A stretch of 64,000 bases of DNA, taken from Aphrocallistes beatrix (taxonomy: Eukaryota; Porifera; Hexactinellida; Sceptrulophora; Aphrocallistidae). Positions 36,301 to 46,753 of this stretch are shown here, one piece after another. A program made the position numbers and the translations under genes. Under the pieces are notes generated by a model. The model was not told the origin of the DNA. It worked only from the letters and a program-made list of their open reading frames with translations, and did not search any database. Numbering within the stretch: the stretch's first letter is position 1; every line of letters begins with the position of its first letter. Location of the stretch: contig OY725499.1 of the NCBI GenBank assembly GCA_963281255.1, positions 4,297,148 to 4,361,147 on the forward strand. The letters run 5' to 3'.

Positions 36301-38029
36301 TACGTAATACTATCTAGTAGTTCAGTTTCACATCAATATTATAAGTTCAACCATGTGGTCTGTTTGTACTCTACCAATCAATGATACAAAGCTATTTGAC
36401 CCAAATTAATCAGACGAATATATAAGTTTAATTCCTAAGCACGCACCTGGTTACTAGTGAAAATTACTAAGCATTTTTTATGTCATTGTCATAGTTGCGC
36501 CATAGTATATTAATGATTAGGTAGGTAGCCGGTACTTTCGACAAGAGTAAGGTGATTTTTATTCTTTCGGTTGGTCTATATATATATACTCACATATCAC
36601 TTGACTTAAGAAAATCTTAAATTCGAAACAAAAAATGGCATTTCAGAACAATACTTGCGAATATGAGACAGATGCAGTTGCGGTATTACCCCCCCAGGAA
36701 ATCGAGATTTTGAAAGAACCAGTCGATATCGAAGTTGAATTGGGCAAACTAATGACGATGCATTGCAATGCCATCTCTGTGAAACCAGCTTTCCAATGGT
36801 TCGATCAGCATGGCAATAAGGTGCCAGGAGAAACCTCCTCCACTTTGAAATTGGGGCCAATCAAGGAGGAACACTACGGGTTCTATAGACTCCAGGTTTT
36901 TGACTCGATTTTGAAACAAGACAAATTATCCAAATGGGTTGAGGTGAAGAAGTCTTCTCATGTTGCCTCCCTCCCTATATCCACTCCTCATCCTGCGTAC
37001 CCTCGCTACCCTAACACACAGCCACTCTCCCACCTCAAACCACTTGTCACCGTGCCCCCCCGTGGAGGAAGTTTCAAGCGCGGAGAGACTATCACGCTGT
37101 CTGCAACGTGTCAGAATGTCAGCTGTTTCCAGTGGATGAAAGATGGAGACATGCTGGTTGGCTGCACTGGCACTGCGCTTACTATATCCCGGCTACAGCC
37201 TAGCAACACAGGAATGTATTCCCTCATCGTGAGCAACTCCACTGGGATTCATGTGACCTCTCCTGTCCAAATCCAAGTCCGAGAATACTAACTCACTCGT
37301 ATTATTTGAACATGTGTTATTGAGTTAACTTTATTTTTTGTTGAATGAATGTTCTGTAATGACGAATGAATCAATACACTTATTTCTTATTTCAAACTAG
37401 TCTGTGGAGTTCCTTCACAGTTCAGTGAACCCTTCATTATCCGAATAGTCTAGTCTTGCTTTACTCTACATCGTTGAAAAGCAATCATAAATATAATAAT
37501 ACAGTCGACTCCGCTTAATAGGGTCACATCGGTCAGAGGACATTTTGCCCCGATTAAGCGGAGAACCTTATTAACCGAACATATTTTGTATTAGCTTCTA
37601 TGTGTGAGATCTATTCCGGTACTGCTAAAAGTGGCCCGATTAAGCGGTTGACCCAATTAAATAGTGTACACTGTATTTTGCTTATTCTAGTGAACACCTG
37701 TCTGTTTCTAGGTGTGGAAAGATGAAATAATTGTGTTAGAAGCAATCCAGCCGCACTTCAGATTATTCTCTGCCACTGGTTCACACCTCTGCGACATTAA
37801 CACTTCCGCTCTTCTCTCCAATCCATGGTACTTCTGTATCGACACCTTATCCGAGCAAATCCTTGTCACCGAGTTCTCCAAACATCAGGTTAGAGTTGTC
37901 GCGAAAGATGGCAATATTTTTCACACCTTTGGTTGTGATCTGTTTAGCTTTCCAGCTGGTATTGTTATTGACAAAAACAAAAAAGTGTTTGTTTGTGACT
38001 CAATGCATCTCCGATTAGCTGTGTTCTGA
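33334..38029 (+). CDS. NHL-repeat six-bladed propeller protein, three exons
   Basis: Exons 33334-33582, 34711-35067 and 37712-38029 join in phase 0 at gt/ag sites (caa/gtgagt, tttttag/att, aag/gtttgt, tttctag/gtg) to give 307 residues. Six blades are visible: LLQDVTLDSDGQIYALDRGN, HPWSIVYCNHTNRVIISD, LGGICVDERGVIFVVS, APKDVKVWKDEIIVL, PWYFCIDTLSEQILVTE and FPAGIVIDKNKKVFVCD. Blade 1 crosses intron 1 (RGNCQ/IHIF), which supports the splice. Length and blade number match the intronless pair at 24-27 kb, though identity is low. No catalytic or RING domain is present. Intron 1 holds three repeats; intron 2 contains a whole Ig-domain gene. Function is unknown beyond a likely binding scaffold. Confidence 0.8.
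33797..33915 (+). repeat. CTATTTATAG repeat family copy in NHL intron 1
   Basis: It begins ttaaccctggatggc, has tctatttatagtaaatacc and ccccgcccaaaatgac, and ends acattccaggggcaac. Confidence 0.65.
34048..34198. mobile_element. hAT-like MITE fragment
   Basis: It starts cagtggtccccaacctgg and ends aaaaccgctg, the widespread hAT-type end sequence. ggggtccaca-type subterminal repeats occur on both sides. Target duplication is unclear (cctcacag against cttcatag). Confidence 0.6.
34422..34577. mobile_element. Pogo-like MITE
   Basis: The left end agtggaattcgcttattagc and the right end aataagcaaattctactg are inverted, with TA following. The interior has gttgctaatacgcgaag-like blocks. It ends 133 bp before NHL exon 2. 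Confidence 0.65.
35228..35576. mobile_element. hAT-type MITE with GTGGG-rich interior, copy B
   Basis: The ends are caggattgccgtgggaatgg and ccacggcaaccag. ATAATAAC flanks both sides (35220-35227, 35577-35584). The interior is a degenerate tandem array of gatatcccacagaatccc-like units of about 18-22 bp, with family pieces (cttaaagtcattccc) shared with copies A and C. Confidence 0.9.
36635..37291 (+). CDS. Two-Ig-domain protein nested in an NHL intron
   Basis: This 218-residue intronless gene has TATA-like tatatatata about 50 bp upstream and an aaaaATGG start. There is no signal peptide or transmembrane segment. Ig1 (about 24-108) has HCNAISVKPAFQWF and ends HYGFYRLQVFD...LSKWVEV. Ig2 (about 132-217) has TCQNVSCFQWMKDGD and ends NTGMYSLIVSN. 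In both, the usual F-strand cysteine (YxC) is replaced by Leu, so neither can form the canonical Ig disulfide, which fits an intracellular protein. The pair and the GFY...SKWV pattern recall the Ig doublet of the paracaspase MALT1, but no death or caspase-like domain is present. That resemblance is a suggestion only. It lies in the same orientation as its host gene. Confidence 0.72.
   Translation: MAFQNNTCEYETDAVAVLPPQEIEILKEPVDIEVELGKLMTMHCNAISVKPAFQWFDQHGNKVPGETSSTLKLGPIKEEHYGFYRLQVFDSILKQDKLSKWVEVKKSSHVASLPISTPHPAYPRYPNTQPLSHLKPLVTVPPRGGSFKRGETITLSATCQNVSCFQWMKDGDMLVGCTGTALTISRLQPSNTGMYSLIVSNSTGIHVTSPVQIQVREY
37502..37673. mobile_element. Pogo/Tigger-like MITE before NHL exon 3
   Basis: The left end cagtcgactccgcttaatag is intact. 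The right end (agtgtacactg) is diverged but is followed by TA. It ends about 40 bp before the exon 3 acceptor. Confidence 0.7.
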
Positions 38030-38219
38030 CTTCTCACTTCGAAATTCTTCCAATCGAATTCAAGTAGCGTATGTATATATTCATATCAGTTTATTTCAAT
38101 ATCAAATATCAATATGTGCTATATTTTATTTATATTTAGCTTCCAGACAAGCAAAGGATGTTAGTATTGTGTTACATGCTTGCCTAGTTTCTATTTTAAT
38201 CCTTAAAAATACTACTATA

Positions 38220-38511
38220 CAGTACACCCTCGGCAGTCCGAACCCTTCATTCTTAAAATCCGAACACCCAAAATATAATATGATTCATCTCTATGCTTTG
38301 AATAAACGTTTATAAACTTAAATCTATCAATAAGATTGAGAAACCTCGTTAAATAAGCGAAATAATATCCTTAATATTCTAACAATACAAATTTATTATA
38401 ATTAATGCCCCACTGAATTAGTGTTATTTCACTGATCGGAACAAATTCACTAATCCGAACGATTTTTTCTATCATTTGAACAGAACTGTTCGGATTAGCG
38501 AGGGTGTACTG
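38220..38511. mobile_element. Pogo-like MITE
   Basis: The ends cagtacaccctcggcagtcc and cggattagcgagggtgtactg are inverted repeats, with TA on the left. It shares internal sequence (attgagaaacctc, aatacaaatttattataa) with the element at 41013-41289. Confidence 0.75.
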
Positions 38512-39595
38512 TGCTAATAACCATGAGATGCGATAATTTTAAAACGAATATTTTCAAGCTTGATTGAGTTGTAAATTGAGTATTTACGTGGGATTTGCAA
38601 TAATTTGACCTAAAAAATGTTCCTAATGTAACTCAGTGTTAAATCTCATTGGTCTGCTTCTAAGTTGACTAATTCATGAATTAATGAATAATTCGAATAA
38701 TTCATAATTCATCAAGCCTGAGAAGAATTATTCAAAATTGAAGGTTTTTACAAGAAAATATCATTTTATATTTAATGAATTTTCGAATAATTCATAATTC
38801 TTTGCCACTTTTAATGAATTAGTCAACTTAGGTCTACTTTACATAATGGAGTCCAGCCATATTGTGAACTTGTGGTTCATCTTTTCAAGTATTTAGTGAG
38901 GTTAGCTTGTTAGAAAATACTGCTGATGTACAGGGTGGCTCATAAGTTCTGTGACAAACTTCGTTAGGTATAAAAATTTTTATATCAACAATCTTGGTCA
39001 TAATGGTCTTTAGAGGTTGTAATTCGAATATTTTCAATGATGTTAAATAATATTCCAAGTCTAATACCTAGAACTGTGTTTTGTGGATAAAAAATGTGTC
39101 CTGGCACGCAGCGAAAATTGCGAATCAGGCAGGGCCCACTGCCTTTGTAAAAATCGGAGTCGACTGTATTTTTATTTGGTTAGCTAACTGAATATCAGCA
39201 GTTTGGTATTTGGATAGGGGAGTGGTTCCCAATCTGGGGACCACAGAAAACTTCAGGGTTCCACATGTTCTAAAATCACTATTAGGGATATTATTAACGG
39301 GATAGATTCCACTACAAAAAAGAACTTAGGTTAGGGTACCCGGATATTATTAGTATCACCACACACAGGTTTCACGCGACACGCAAATTTACGCATTCCT
39401 TTAGCGACTATCAGTAGTTTAGTACCTCTAACTTACTGGGAACTTCCTTGAACAAATACGTAGTGAACTAAAATTTCACACTGCTTTTACTTTTTATATT
39501 ATCCATGGTCCACTTATTCTATATTAGTCCATTGTTTACAATGAACAATCAATACCATTGGCATTATGCTACTAATAATAGACTAACATAACCAT
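38512..39595. other. Intergenic downstream of NHL and MRPS2 (tail to tail)
   Basis: A mariner-like terminus (acagggtggctcataagttc) starts near 38931 without a matching partner, and a hAT-like fragment (agtggttcccaatctgggg) lies near 39224. A local inverted pair of gaataattcataattc motifs lies at about 38690-38800. No gene was recognised. Confidence 0.5.
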
Positions 39596-42278
39596 TCATT
39601 CAGAGCTGTTCCTATATCTAATTATATCTTCCCTCCTTCTATATTTAGCTCTGATCACAGCTGTCTTGAACAGCTGTTTGTAGTATATGACTGTTTCCGG
39701 TGTGTCGTCATTCCCCGGGATAGGGTACATAACTTCCGTAGGATCCGTATCCGAGTCACAGATAGTGACAAGTGGAATGCAGCAATGTATGGCCTCCTTG
39801 ATGAGTGGATTGCTCTTGGCCTTGTTGAATAGGATGATAGTGTCTGGGGGAGGGACATCCTTGAGGTAGAGAGAGGGATTGGTTAGAGTTCCTAGGGTGT
39901 GGCAACATATAAATGCCATTCTTTTGTTTTGCGAAATATCTTTTGATAAATTATATTATTCTGGTCGTGTCCAGGAGCGAGAACTTAGAATATTATCATA
40001 CAGGTAATGCGGAAATGGTTCGACTTTTCGAAAAAGGAAATAGTTCGAATTTTTATCATTAGGATTAATGGTGTTTTTTTTTGCGAACTATTTCCTTTTT
40101 TGGAAAGTCGAACTATTTCCGGTTTTTGTGCGAACTATTTCCACCATACCATCATACTATATATCATGAGTTTTTAGTACAGCTCTTAGCATAGAGATGC
40201 CTTATCTGCTCTCTCCTGGAAATTCTATTGGACCAAATTGTACCAAATTCGGACCATATATTCCTTATATGGTATGGATTTGAACCTGGCTCCAAATTCT
40301 GAAATTTTTCACACCTTTTCACAAAAGGTGTAAAATGTCTTAGTCAATCAGAATCCAGGGATTTAAATACCCTACGGGTCACTTAATGGAGCTGCACTAT
40401 CATTCTGTCTGCTGAATTTATTATTCATGAGCATATCATAGCTATTGGAATTGTATTATGAGATTGGTCTGAGACAGATAATTGAATTAATTGATACTCA
40501 TGCCCGAATTAGCCATTTTAGGCGGGGAAACATAACATGTAGTGTCCTGACTATAAATAGAATGGACTCCAAGTGGAAGATGGGTTTTCATATCTGGCTT
40601 CAAATTCGTATTCTATGCACTCACATACGCAATATAAATATTTAGTGACAAGTGGCACAATGTGGCATAGGTTGAGATATTTTAACATTGGGATAGAAGA
40701 ATTAGTAAAAAGTCTATCAAAAATGTTAATACGAATTTGAATTGAAATAGCTGCTCACATTCCATGCGAATAACTTAATGTACAAACTCATTTTATAATT
40801 ACATATTTAAACGAACCTAGATATAATGCATGGTCACAGGAATGCAATAATCACATACTAGAACATGTAACACACTCATTTGTACAGATATCCATACTCC
40901 ATTGGACTGCAATAATGTATACATTCCATTTAAAGTTATGGGTTGCTAGGGGTTGGAGAGAATGAACAGTCATCCTATCTGAACTTAAAAAAAGTCCATA
41001 ATTATGTCAATACTGTACACCCTCGCTAATCCAAACACTTCATTCTTACAATCCGAATACCCAAAATATAATCTTATTCGCCTCTAAGTGAACCTTTATA
41101 ATCTTATATATATCCAATAAGATTGAGAAACCTCTGTTAAAAAAGCAATCATGACAAAATATTATCCTTAATATTCTAACAATACAAATTTATTATAGTT
41201 AATACCCCATTGAATTAGTGTTATTTCACTAATCGGAACGATTTTTTCGATCATTGGCACAGAGCTGTTCGGATTAGTGAGGTGTACTGTATATACTATT
41301 TATATATTTTAAATAAAAGCTCTTTCAAAGCTGGTAGTCATGGTATATAACATCGTAATAAAGTCTAATTTTAATCTTGCTCAGGTGGGCAATCGTATGT
41401 CATGTCTAGAACAGCATTTGCAAATTCCATGTACCACTTTATGTTTCCATCCATTTAGCTTGGTTGTCATGGCAAAACGCAGTGAATGTTAATTTAAGAA
41501 ATCATCATGCATCATCCATATGCATAAACCACTTGTGTCCAAAGAAATGGAATTCGTCCACTTTGTTTTTTTTGGTAATTTTAGGTGTTAAATTGCAATT
41601 AATTTTAGTTGCAACCATAGCAACGGATCACGCCTATGCATTCTGGATCTGAGGATGTTTGGAATGGTTCGCCGATAGCGCATCTGTTGTGTAAGGATAA
41701 GCAAGCATGTAAGCTGATTAGTTCCATACAAAACAATTATAGTTCTGGTTGTTTCAGCTAACTACATGTTGTACGAGCTAACTTAGTAAAGTATTCATTG
41801 AGTAATGAGTATTTCCACTTAGAGAAATCATGTTGACAATTAGGATGCAGATTTGAGGGTTTTAAGCTCGATATGATAACATGATGATCCCATTTCATAC
41901 AAGCAAATCTTTCCCAAAATAAATTACCCTGTATGTCCGCATTTAAACTTTCTTAATGACAATTAAAACATTAGTAATTGTTGCTGAACGAAGGTTTTTG
42001 GAAAAACTATCCACCAATCAATCATCGCATTCTGATGACGATTGTGATGAGGTTAGTTCTTCTCAGATAATGAAGGGTCACGTATCTGATGTATATTAAA
42101 ACAATAGGAAATATTTAATTGAACATTATTCAACGAAGAATACTTGGGGCAAGCATTATATTGAATATTACTGTTGCAATAAATCAAAAGAGTTAATGTT
42201 TTGTTTGTATATACGATATATCGCATCAGCTGGTACGTTGCCGCCGCGATTAAGGCGAAGGTTTTTCTCACAGCATAC

Positions 42279-42317
<39 letters not shown>

Positions 42318-43460
42318 ACAAACAAACAAACAAACAAAAAACCCAAATAATTCAGTGTCATAGCGGCAAATTGTTGTACATTCGAAGTCGGTTTTTTTTG
42401 TCGCTAGACCTCTGTAAACATTGTTTTATTTGTAGTCGCTCCATTACAAAATATTCGGGGTTTGGCGCCTAGGATATGAAATCAATTGAAAAACCCCCAA
42501 CAGAAACGAATTCGACTGTAAAAACGCCATTCCTGTCGATACAAATTCAATATAATCCAATGGCCTTTCTTAACTATGTTCATTCTTATTGGATGGTAGA
42601 TCTAGTCAAGTTGGATTTAAAATTGCTGGAGTATATTTTGTCATCTTGAACGTAGACCACACACTCAGTTAAACTGGATAGTAATGGAAATATGCCTTGG
42701 CTTGGCGATAAAGATGAAATCTAATCATTGAAATGATGAGAAATCTGTAACCATATTTACCTTCTTGATACACTGTTAATAACGATATTATTGCTCTAAT
42801 TAGTTGAGGCACTGGGATTAAAACGACTCGAACTTATTATAATGAAATATAATCGCACTGTGAAAGTTCCATGGCAACCACTATTTTGGGGAACTATGTA
42901 GCTATATCGGGTACCATCATAGTGCTATAATTATCACCTTGATGAGTACAGTTTTACGATTCTCTAATGATACTTATATGTTTTTACGTTTTAAAAATCG
43001 TGATAATTATTAAAGAATTTTGTGTCATACCTGGTGTCCATTTATAGGTGACAAAATATTCTCCACATTCCCGAGCCACTTCCTGTGTCACCCGCGTGAA
43101 ATGAGGTCTCTCGTTTGCGAAGACGATTATTCCATTTCTGTAAGCAATGTGGCTCACAAAATTGAGCGCGCGTTTCAGAAGTGGCAGTGTCATTTCTAGG
43201 TTTATGATGCACATACTATCCAGTGTGCCCATCACGTATTTCTCCATTTGGCGATGTCTCTTCCCTAGCCCGTGTCCCAGATGGACTCTCCTCTCAAAGA
43301 GATCTGCCATTGAAACCATGCCACCCACGTTGAAGTAATCTTCTTCCTCTAACGCCCTCGCACTAAGGAGATTCATTTCTTCTTTATTCGTCATTTGAGC
43401 TTGATACGGATTACGGAATGAAAAGCGACGTTTTGAAACATTGAAAAGACGTGGAAGCAT
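39596..43460 (-). CDS. MRPS2: Mitochondrial small ribosomal subunit protein uS2m
   Basis: Two exons on the minus strand, 43460-43031 and 39891-39596, join in phase 1 (cca g/gtatga ... ccctag/ga act) to give 241 residues reading WTPG/TLTNP across the junction. The protein has a basic, Arg/Phe-rich N-terminus expected for mitochondrial import. The uS2 signatures follow: VHLGHGLGKRH, MYVMGTLDSMCIINLE-like (here KYVMGTLDSMCIINLE), IVFANERPHFT, then PPPDTIILFNKAKSNPLIKE and TYPIPGNDD-like (here MYPIPGNDD). This is a structural protein of the mitoribosome small subunit, slightly shorter than the vertebrate form. The 3.1-kb intron holds several MITEs. It is divergently paired with WDR6. Confidence 0.92.
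40003..40150. mobile_element. hAT-like MITE of the GGAAATAGTTCGA family
   Basis: It runs from ggtaatgcggaaatgg to ctatttccaccatacc. It is flanked by atcataca (39995-40002) and atcatact (40151-40158), a 7 of 8 match. It is the full-length relative of the element at 23556-23678, in the opposite orientation, and lies within the MRPS2 intron. Confidence 0.8.
40500..40580 (-). repeat. CTATTTATAG repeat family copy (partial)
   Basis: It contains gccattttaggcggggaaac and ctataaatagaatgg; the outer parts are degenerate. Confidence 0.55.
41013..41289. mobile_element. Pogo-like MITE
   Basis: The ends are ctgtacaccctcgctaatcc and cggattagtgaggtgtactg, with TA on both sides. It is a close relative of the copy at 38220-38511. 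Confidence 0.75.
42284..42340. repeat. CAA / CAAA microsatellite
   Basis: An uninterrupted (caa)n run passes into a (caaa)n run. The poly-Cys reading frame on the other strand is an artefact of this repeat. Confidence 0.9.
42383..42520. repeat. Pogo-like repeat (gtcgctagacc family)
   Basis: It contains tttttttgtcgctagacc and cattacaaaatattcgggg and ends gaattcgactgta. A relative lies at about 53771-53930 (tacagtcgaagttcgg..., tcgctagaccttg, attacaaaatagtcggg). The ends suggest a diverged pogo element. Confidence 0.5.
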
Positions 43461-43795
43461 TTTTGAGTTTTGCCTAAGTTGGTCTTGTAATGGGTTAGAA
43501 GAGTTATTAGTAACTCAATTTGAAATAAATACAAAATTTGGTTTTGTATTAATTATGCTTTTAAGCTAATTAGATTTTATCCGTATTGTCCCATTCTAGA
43601 TCAAAAACTTTGAACTTCCTCCTAAGGAGGTATCACTTTCATGCTCTTTATTTCAAACATGTTTAAATTGTTTGAAATATCTTATCTTTGATCGAGAACA
43701 TTGCTTTCGCACGTATTTATTAACCACCCACTTTGTACTTTGTTCTACAGCAACTTACGATCTAAATCATTGATTTAGCAATCTCTTAGGTTTGA
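43461..43795. promoter_or_regulatory. Shared intergenic region of MRPS2 and WDR6
   Basis: Only 335 bp separate the two start codons, which point away from each other, so both promoters and 5' UTRs must fit here or overlap. A perfect short palindrome, cctcctaagg with aggaggt nearby, lies at about 43617-43631. No TATA box was identified. Confidence 0.55.
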
Positions 43796-46753
43796 ATGGC
43801 CATTCTACCAGTGACCGCAGTATGCTATCTGAATCATCCCTCTGTCATCTTATTCGGAGCTGGACCTTATCTCTCTGCTTTCGTAGATAACGAATTGCAA
43901 AACAGGATTGAATTGTTCTCCAAAGCTGTGAGCATTCATGCAATTATCGCTAGAAAGCATAATGCTCAAACATTCCTTTCTGTTTGTGGGCAGCGAGAAC
44001 TTCAAATCATCAGGTTTACTGGACATCAAATAATGGAGCAAATTTACCAATGCCCAATTAAGTTCGATGATTGGTTGATGTCTAGTGTTTTAATAGATGG
44101 ATATGTCTGTGCTGTGACCATTCACAACAAGTTGATCATTTTAGAATTGTCCACTGGAACTGTAGTCCGAAGTTGTGAACCGGTTGCGACACACATCGTA
44201 TACTCTGCTGCTATACACGGGAGCAGTATTGAGTCTCTAAAAATAGCATCTGGATCTGTGTTCAACAAGATACTAATATGGAAACCGAATTCCCTGAAAC
44301 CCGTGGAATTGATTGGGCATCAAGGCGTGATATTTAGCGTGCGTTTCAATGAAACCGGAACAAACTTAGTGTCGGTTTCAGATGACAGAACGGTTCGCGT
44401 TTGGAATGTAGACACAAATACTTTACTCTCGACTTTTTACGGACATACTTCAAGGGTATGGGATGCCCAGTTTATTCAAGGGACTTGTGATTCCAAGATT
44501 CTTAGCATAGGGGAAGATTGTACGGTGAGAATTTGGGATGTAAGATTTCCTCGTTGCGTACACGCGTTTCTAGGTCACAGAGGCAAAAGCATCTGGAGTC
44601 TGGCTATCCACCCTAGCGGAGACTTCGCTGTCACTGGTGGGAACGATTGTAGTGTCCGTAAATGGGATTTGACTCCACTTCTGAAAGATAGTTTCAGTGT
44701 TACAGCGCATACTTCATTTGATCAGGACTTCCCAAGATTGCTGCGGAATGTTGATAGATCTAACTGCATTGTCCTGACTAATACTGGAAGTTTGTTGTTA
44801 TTTAATGTTGACAAGCATTCAAAAAGTTTGGCGTTTCGAAGTGAGTTAGTTTCCTCATATGGCGTGATGGCATTGTCACCTCAACGTGATATTGTGGCAC
44901 TGGGTGGTTTGAAAGGTGACGTCATACTGCTACGCGTCTCAGATTGGAAAGTTTTGCACCTGGACACATTTGTTAATGGCAAAGTGGTGAGCTTAAATTG
45001 GAGCTCGCAATATTTGTCTGTGAGCGGACAAGATGGGGGATTCATACTGGCTAGAGTTTCTAATGGTAAAGTTGAGAAACTGAATTCCTTTTCACTCCCT
45101 AGCACAAATAAATTTGTGAGTTCGTTCGTAACTGTAGAGGTAGAGAACTGTCTCAGGATAGTTTGTGGCGATTCGAAAGGCTCTATGCACTTGTACATGG
45201 GTTTGGATACGGACGCAATATCACTTTCTAGTCACAGTCTATTCAAGATACACGGAGCTAATCCTGTGACGTCACTACAGACAGTCGGAGATCTCATCTA
45301 CTCCACAGGAAGAGATGGAAAGTTAGTGTTATTATGCATCCAAAGTGGAAAGTTGGTGCTTAAAAATTCATTCCAAATTTATAAAAATTATGGTTGGTTG
45401 GAGCGTATTTATTTGAGTCCGGAAGGGCCTATTCTGGCTGTGGTGTTCCACGCCAATGAAATCCTTCTGGTGAACGTGCGAGAGGACGCGATTCTATTGG
45501 CTGTTCCATGTGGAGGTGGACACAGGTCTTGGGATATAAATAACTTTGAAGAAATAATGACTGGTCATTTTTTTCTCTCTTACATAAAATGTTCCGAGGT
45601 GTTCACTGAGGTTCGGACACTCGAACCCATTTCTATTCGCTCCTTTTCTGTGCCATTTTTAGGCAGAGAATGCATTTCAGTCTGTTTTTTAAGCGAAGAT
45701 AAAAATAACTTAATACTAGCCTGTGGCAGTGAGTCAGGAGAAATTTCTATTTTAAGGTCGAGTGGCAGTGACAAGCTAGAGGTGGTAGCGACTAACCAGT
45801 GCCATGTTGGAAATATTTTGAGCCTGGCCACTTGTTGCTATAGCAACGGGAGTAAATTTCTGTTTTCAGCTGGTGGTCGAGGTTCACTGAAAGCTTGGGA
45901 AATTAATCTCGGAAAAACTCGATCCATGTTTGAGATATATTATTACTCAAACGAAATCTCCGCGAAACCGATTTATAAACGAAAAAGCAAGAAAGAAGAA
46001 TTCGAAATAGATGATTTTAGGATTACCACAGTTAGTGTTTTAGGTGGTAACATTCCATTGGTGTTTTGTGGTTGCTCAGACGGGTATATTCGTGTCTATG
46101 TATTTGATCAAGACGAAGGTTTCAGGCTTGTTAGTCTTGTTGAGCATGCTAAGAGATGTGTATTGGCGAGTTGTTTGTATTTACAAAATAACTTAACACC
46201 TTTCCTGCTATCTGCTGCTACAGATGGTGCCATTGTAATATGGAATTTGTCACCTCTGCTACTATATTTAGAACAAAATGAGAATATTTCTCAAGATATT
46301 TCACCGAGTAATTTGTTCGAAAAGTCTTCAGTATTTATTGCCCATCAATCTGGAGTGAATTCTATTTTTACTCTACACAACCCACCATTTAACACCTTGA
46401 AAGTGGCATCTGCAGGTGATGATAATTGTGTCACAATCACAACAATAGAATCCAACCAAAAAGTTCATAATGTCACCAATCAAATTTCAGATTCTCATCA
46501 ACACGCTTCTTCAATCATGTCCACAAGGTTGCTATATTTAGACGCTGTTATATATTTAGTTACAGTTGGGAGAGACCAGGTTTTGAAGTTATTAAGATTG
46601 GATGAGACTGCAAATAAGTTAATTTTAGTATCAAAAGAAGAGCTGTCTGTTACAAATATTTCAGGAATGGAATGCAAGTTGTTTGGGAATCAACTCGTCG
46701 TGTTTGTTTTTGGAGAAGGAATTCAGTGTATATCTCTTATTTTAGAAAAATAG
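43796..46753 (+). CDS. WDR6: WD40 protein WDR6 (tRNA methylation cofactor)
   Basis: This is a 985-residue intronless gene. The early N-terminus (AFVDNELQNRIELFSKAVSIHAI) and the best-preserved WD repeats match WDR6/Rtt10: GHQGVIFSVRF...DDRTVRVWNV (about 172-204), GHTSRVWDAQF...GEDCTVRIWDV (about 215-250) and GHRGKSIWSLAIHPSGDFAVTGGNDCSVRKWDL (about 260-292). Weaker repeats continue to the C-terminus (AATDGAIVIWNLSPLLL, ASAGDDNCVTI). In other eukaryotes WDR6 partners the methyltransferase FTSJ1/Trm7 for 2'-O-methylation of tRNA wobble nucleotides in the cytoplasm. Its length is near the usual 1000-1120. AATAAA-like signals follow the stop closely. An intronless form in an animal is a little unusual. 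Confidence 0.85.
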   Translation: MAILPVTAVCYLNHPSVILFGAGPYLSAFVDNELQNRIELFSKAVSIHAIIARKHNAQTFLSVCGQRELQIIRFTGHQIMEQIYQCPIKFDDWLMSSVLIDGYVCAVTIHNKLIILELSTGTVVRSCEPVATHIVYSAAIHGSSIESLKIASGSVFNKILIWKPNSLKPVELIGHQGVIFSVRFNETGTNLVSVSDDRTVRVWNVDTNTLLSTFYGHTSRVWDAQFIQGTCDSKILSIGEDCTVRIWDVRFPRCVHAFLGHRGKSIWSLAIHPSGDFAVTGGNDCSVRKWDLTPLLKDSFSVTAHTSFDQDFPRLLRNVDRSNCIVLTNTGSLLLFNVDKHSKSLAFRSELVSSYGVMALSPQRDIVALGGLKGDVILLRVSDWKVLHLDTFVNGKVVSLNWSSQYLSVSGQDGGFILARVSNGKVEKLNSFSLPSTNKFVSSFVTVEVENCLRIVCGDSKGSMHLYMGLDTDAISLSSHSLFKIHGANPVTSLQTVGDLIYSTGRDGKLVLLCIQSGKLVLKNSFQIYKNYGWLERIYLSPEGPILAVVFHANEILLVNVREDAILLAVPCGGGHRSWDINNFEEIMTGHFFLSYIKCSEVFTEVRTLEPISIRSFSVPFLGRECISVCFLSEDKNNLILACGSESGEISILRSSGSDKLEVVATNQCHVGNILSLATCCYSNGSKFLFSAGGRGSLKAWEINLGKTRSMFEIYYYSNEISAKPIYKRKSKKEEFEIDDFRITTVSVLGGNIPLVFCGCSDGYIRVYVFDQDEGFRLVSLVEHAKRCVLASCLYLQNNLTPFLLSAATDGAIVIWNLSPLLLYLEQNENISQDISPSNLFEKSSVFIAHQSGVNSIFTLHNPPFNTLKVASAGDDNCVTITTIESNQKVHNVTNQISDSHQHASSIMSTRLLYLDAVIYLVTVGRDQVLKLLRLDETANKLILVSKEELSVTNISGMECKLFGNQLVVFVFGEGIQCISLILEK

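Noticed and set aside
36635..37291. Calling the Ig-doublet gene MALT1
   Set aside because: Death and caspase-like domains are absent and the Ig similarity is by eye only.
42053..42361. Poly-cysteine frame on the minus strand
   Set aside because: It is the complement of the CAA/CAAA microsatellite.
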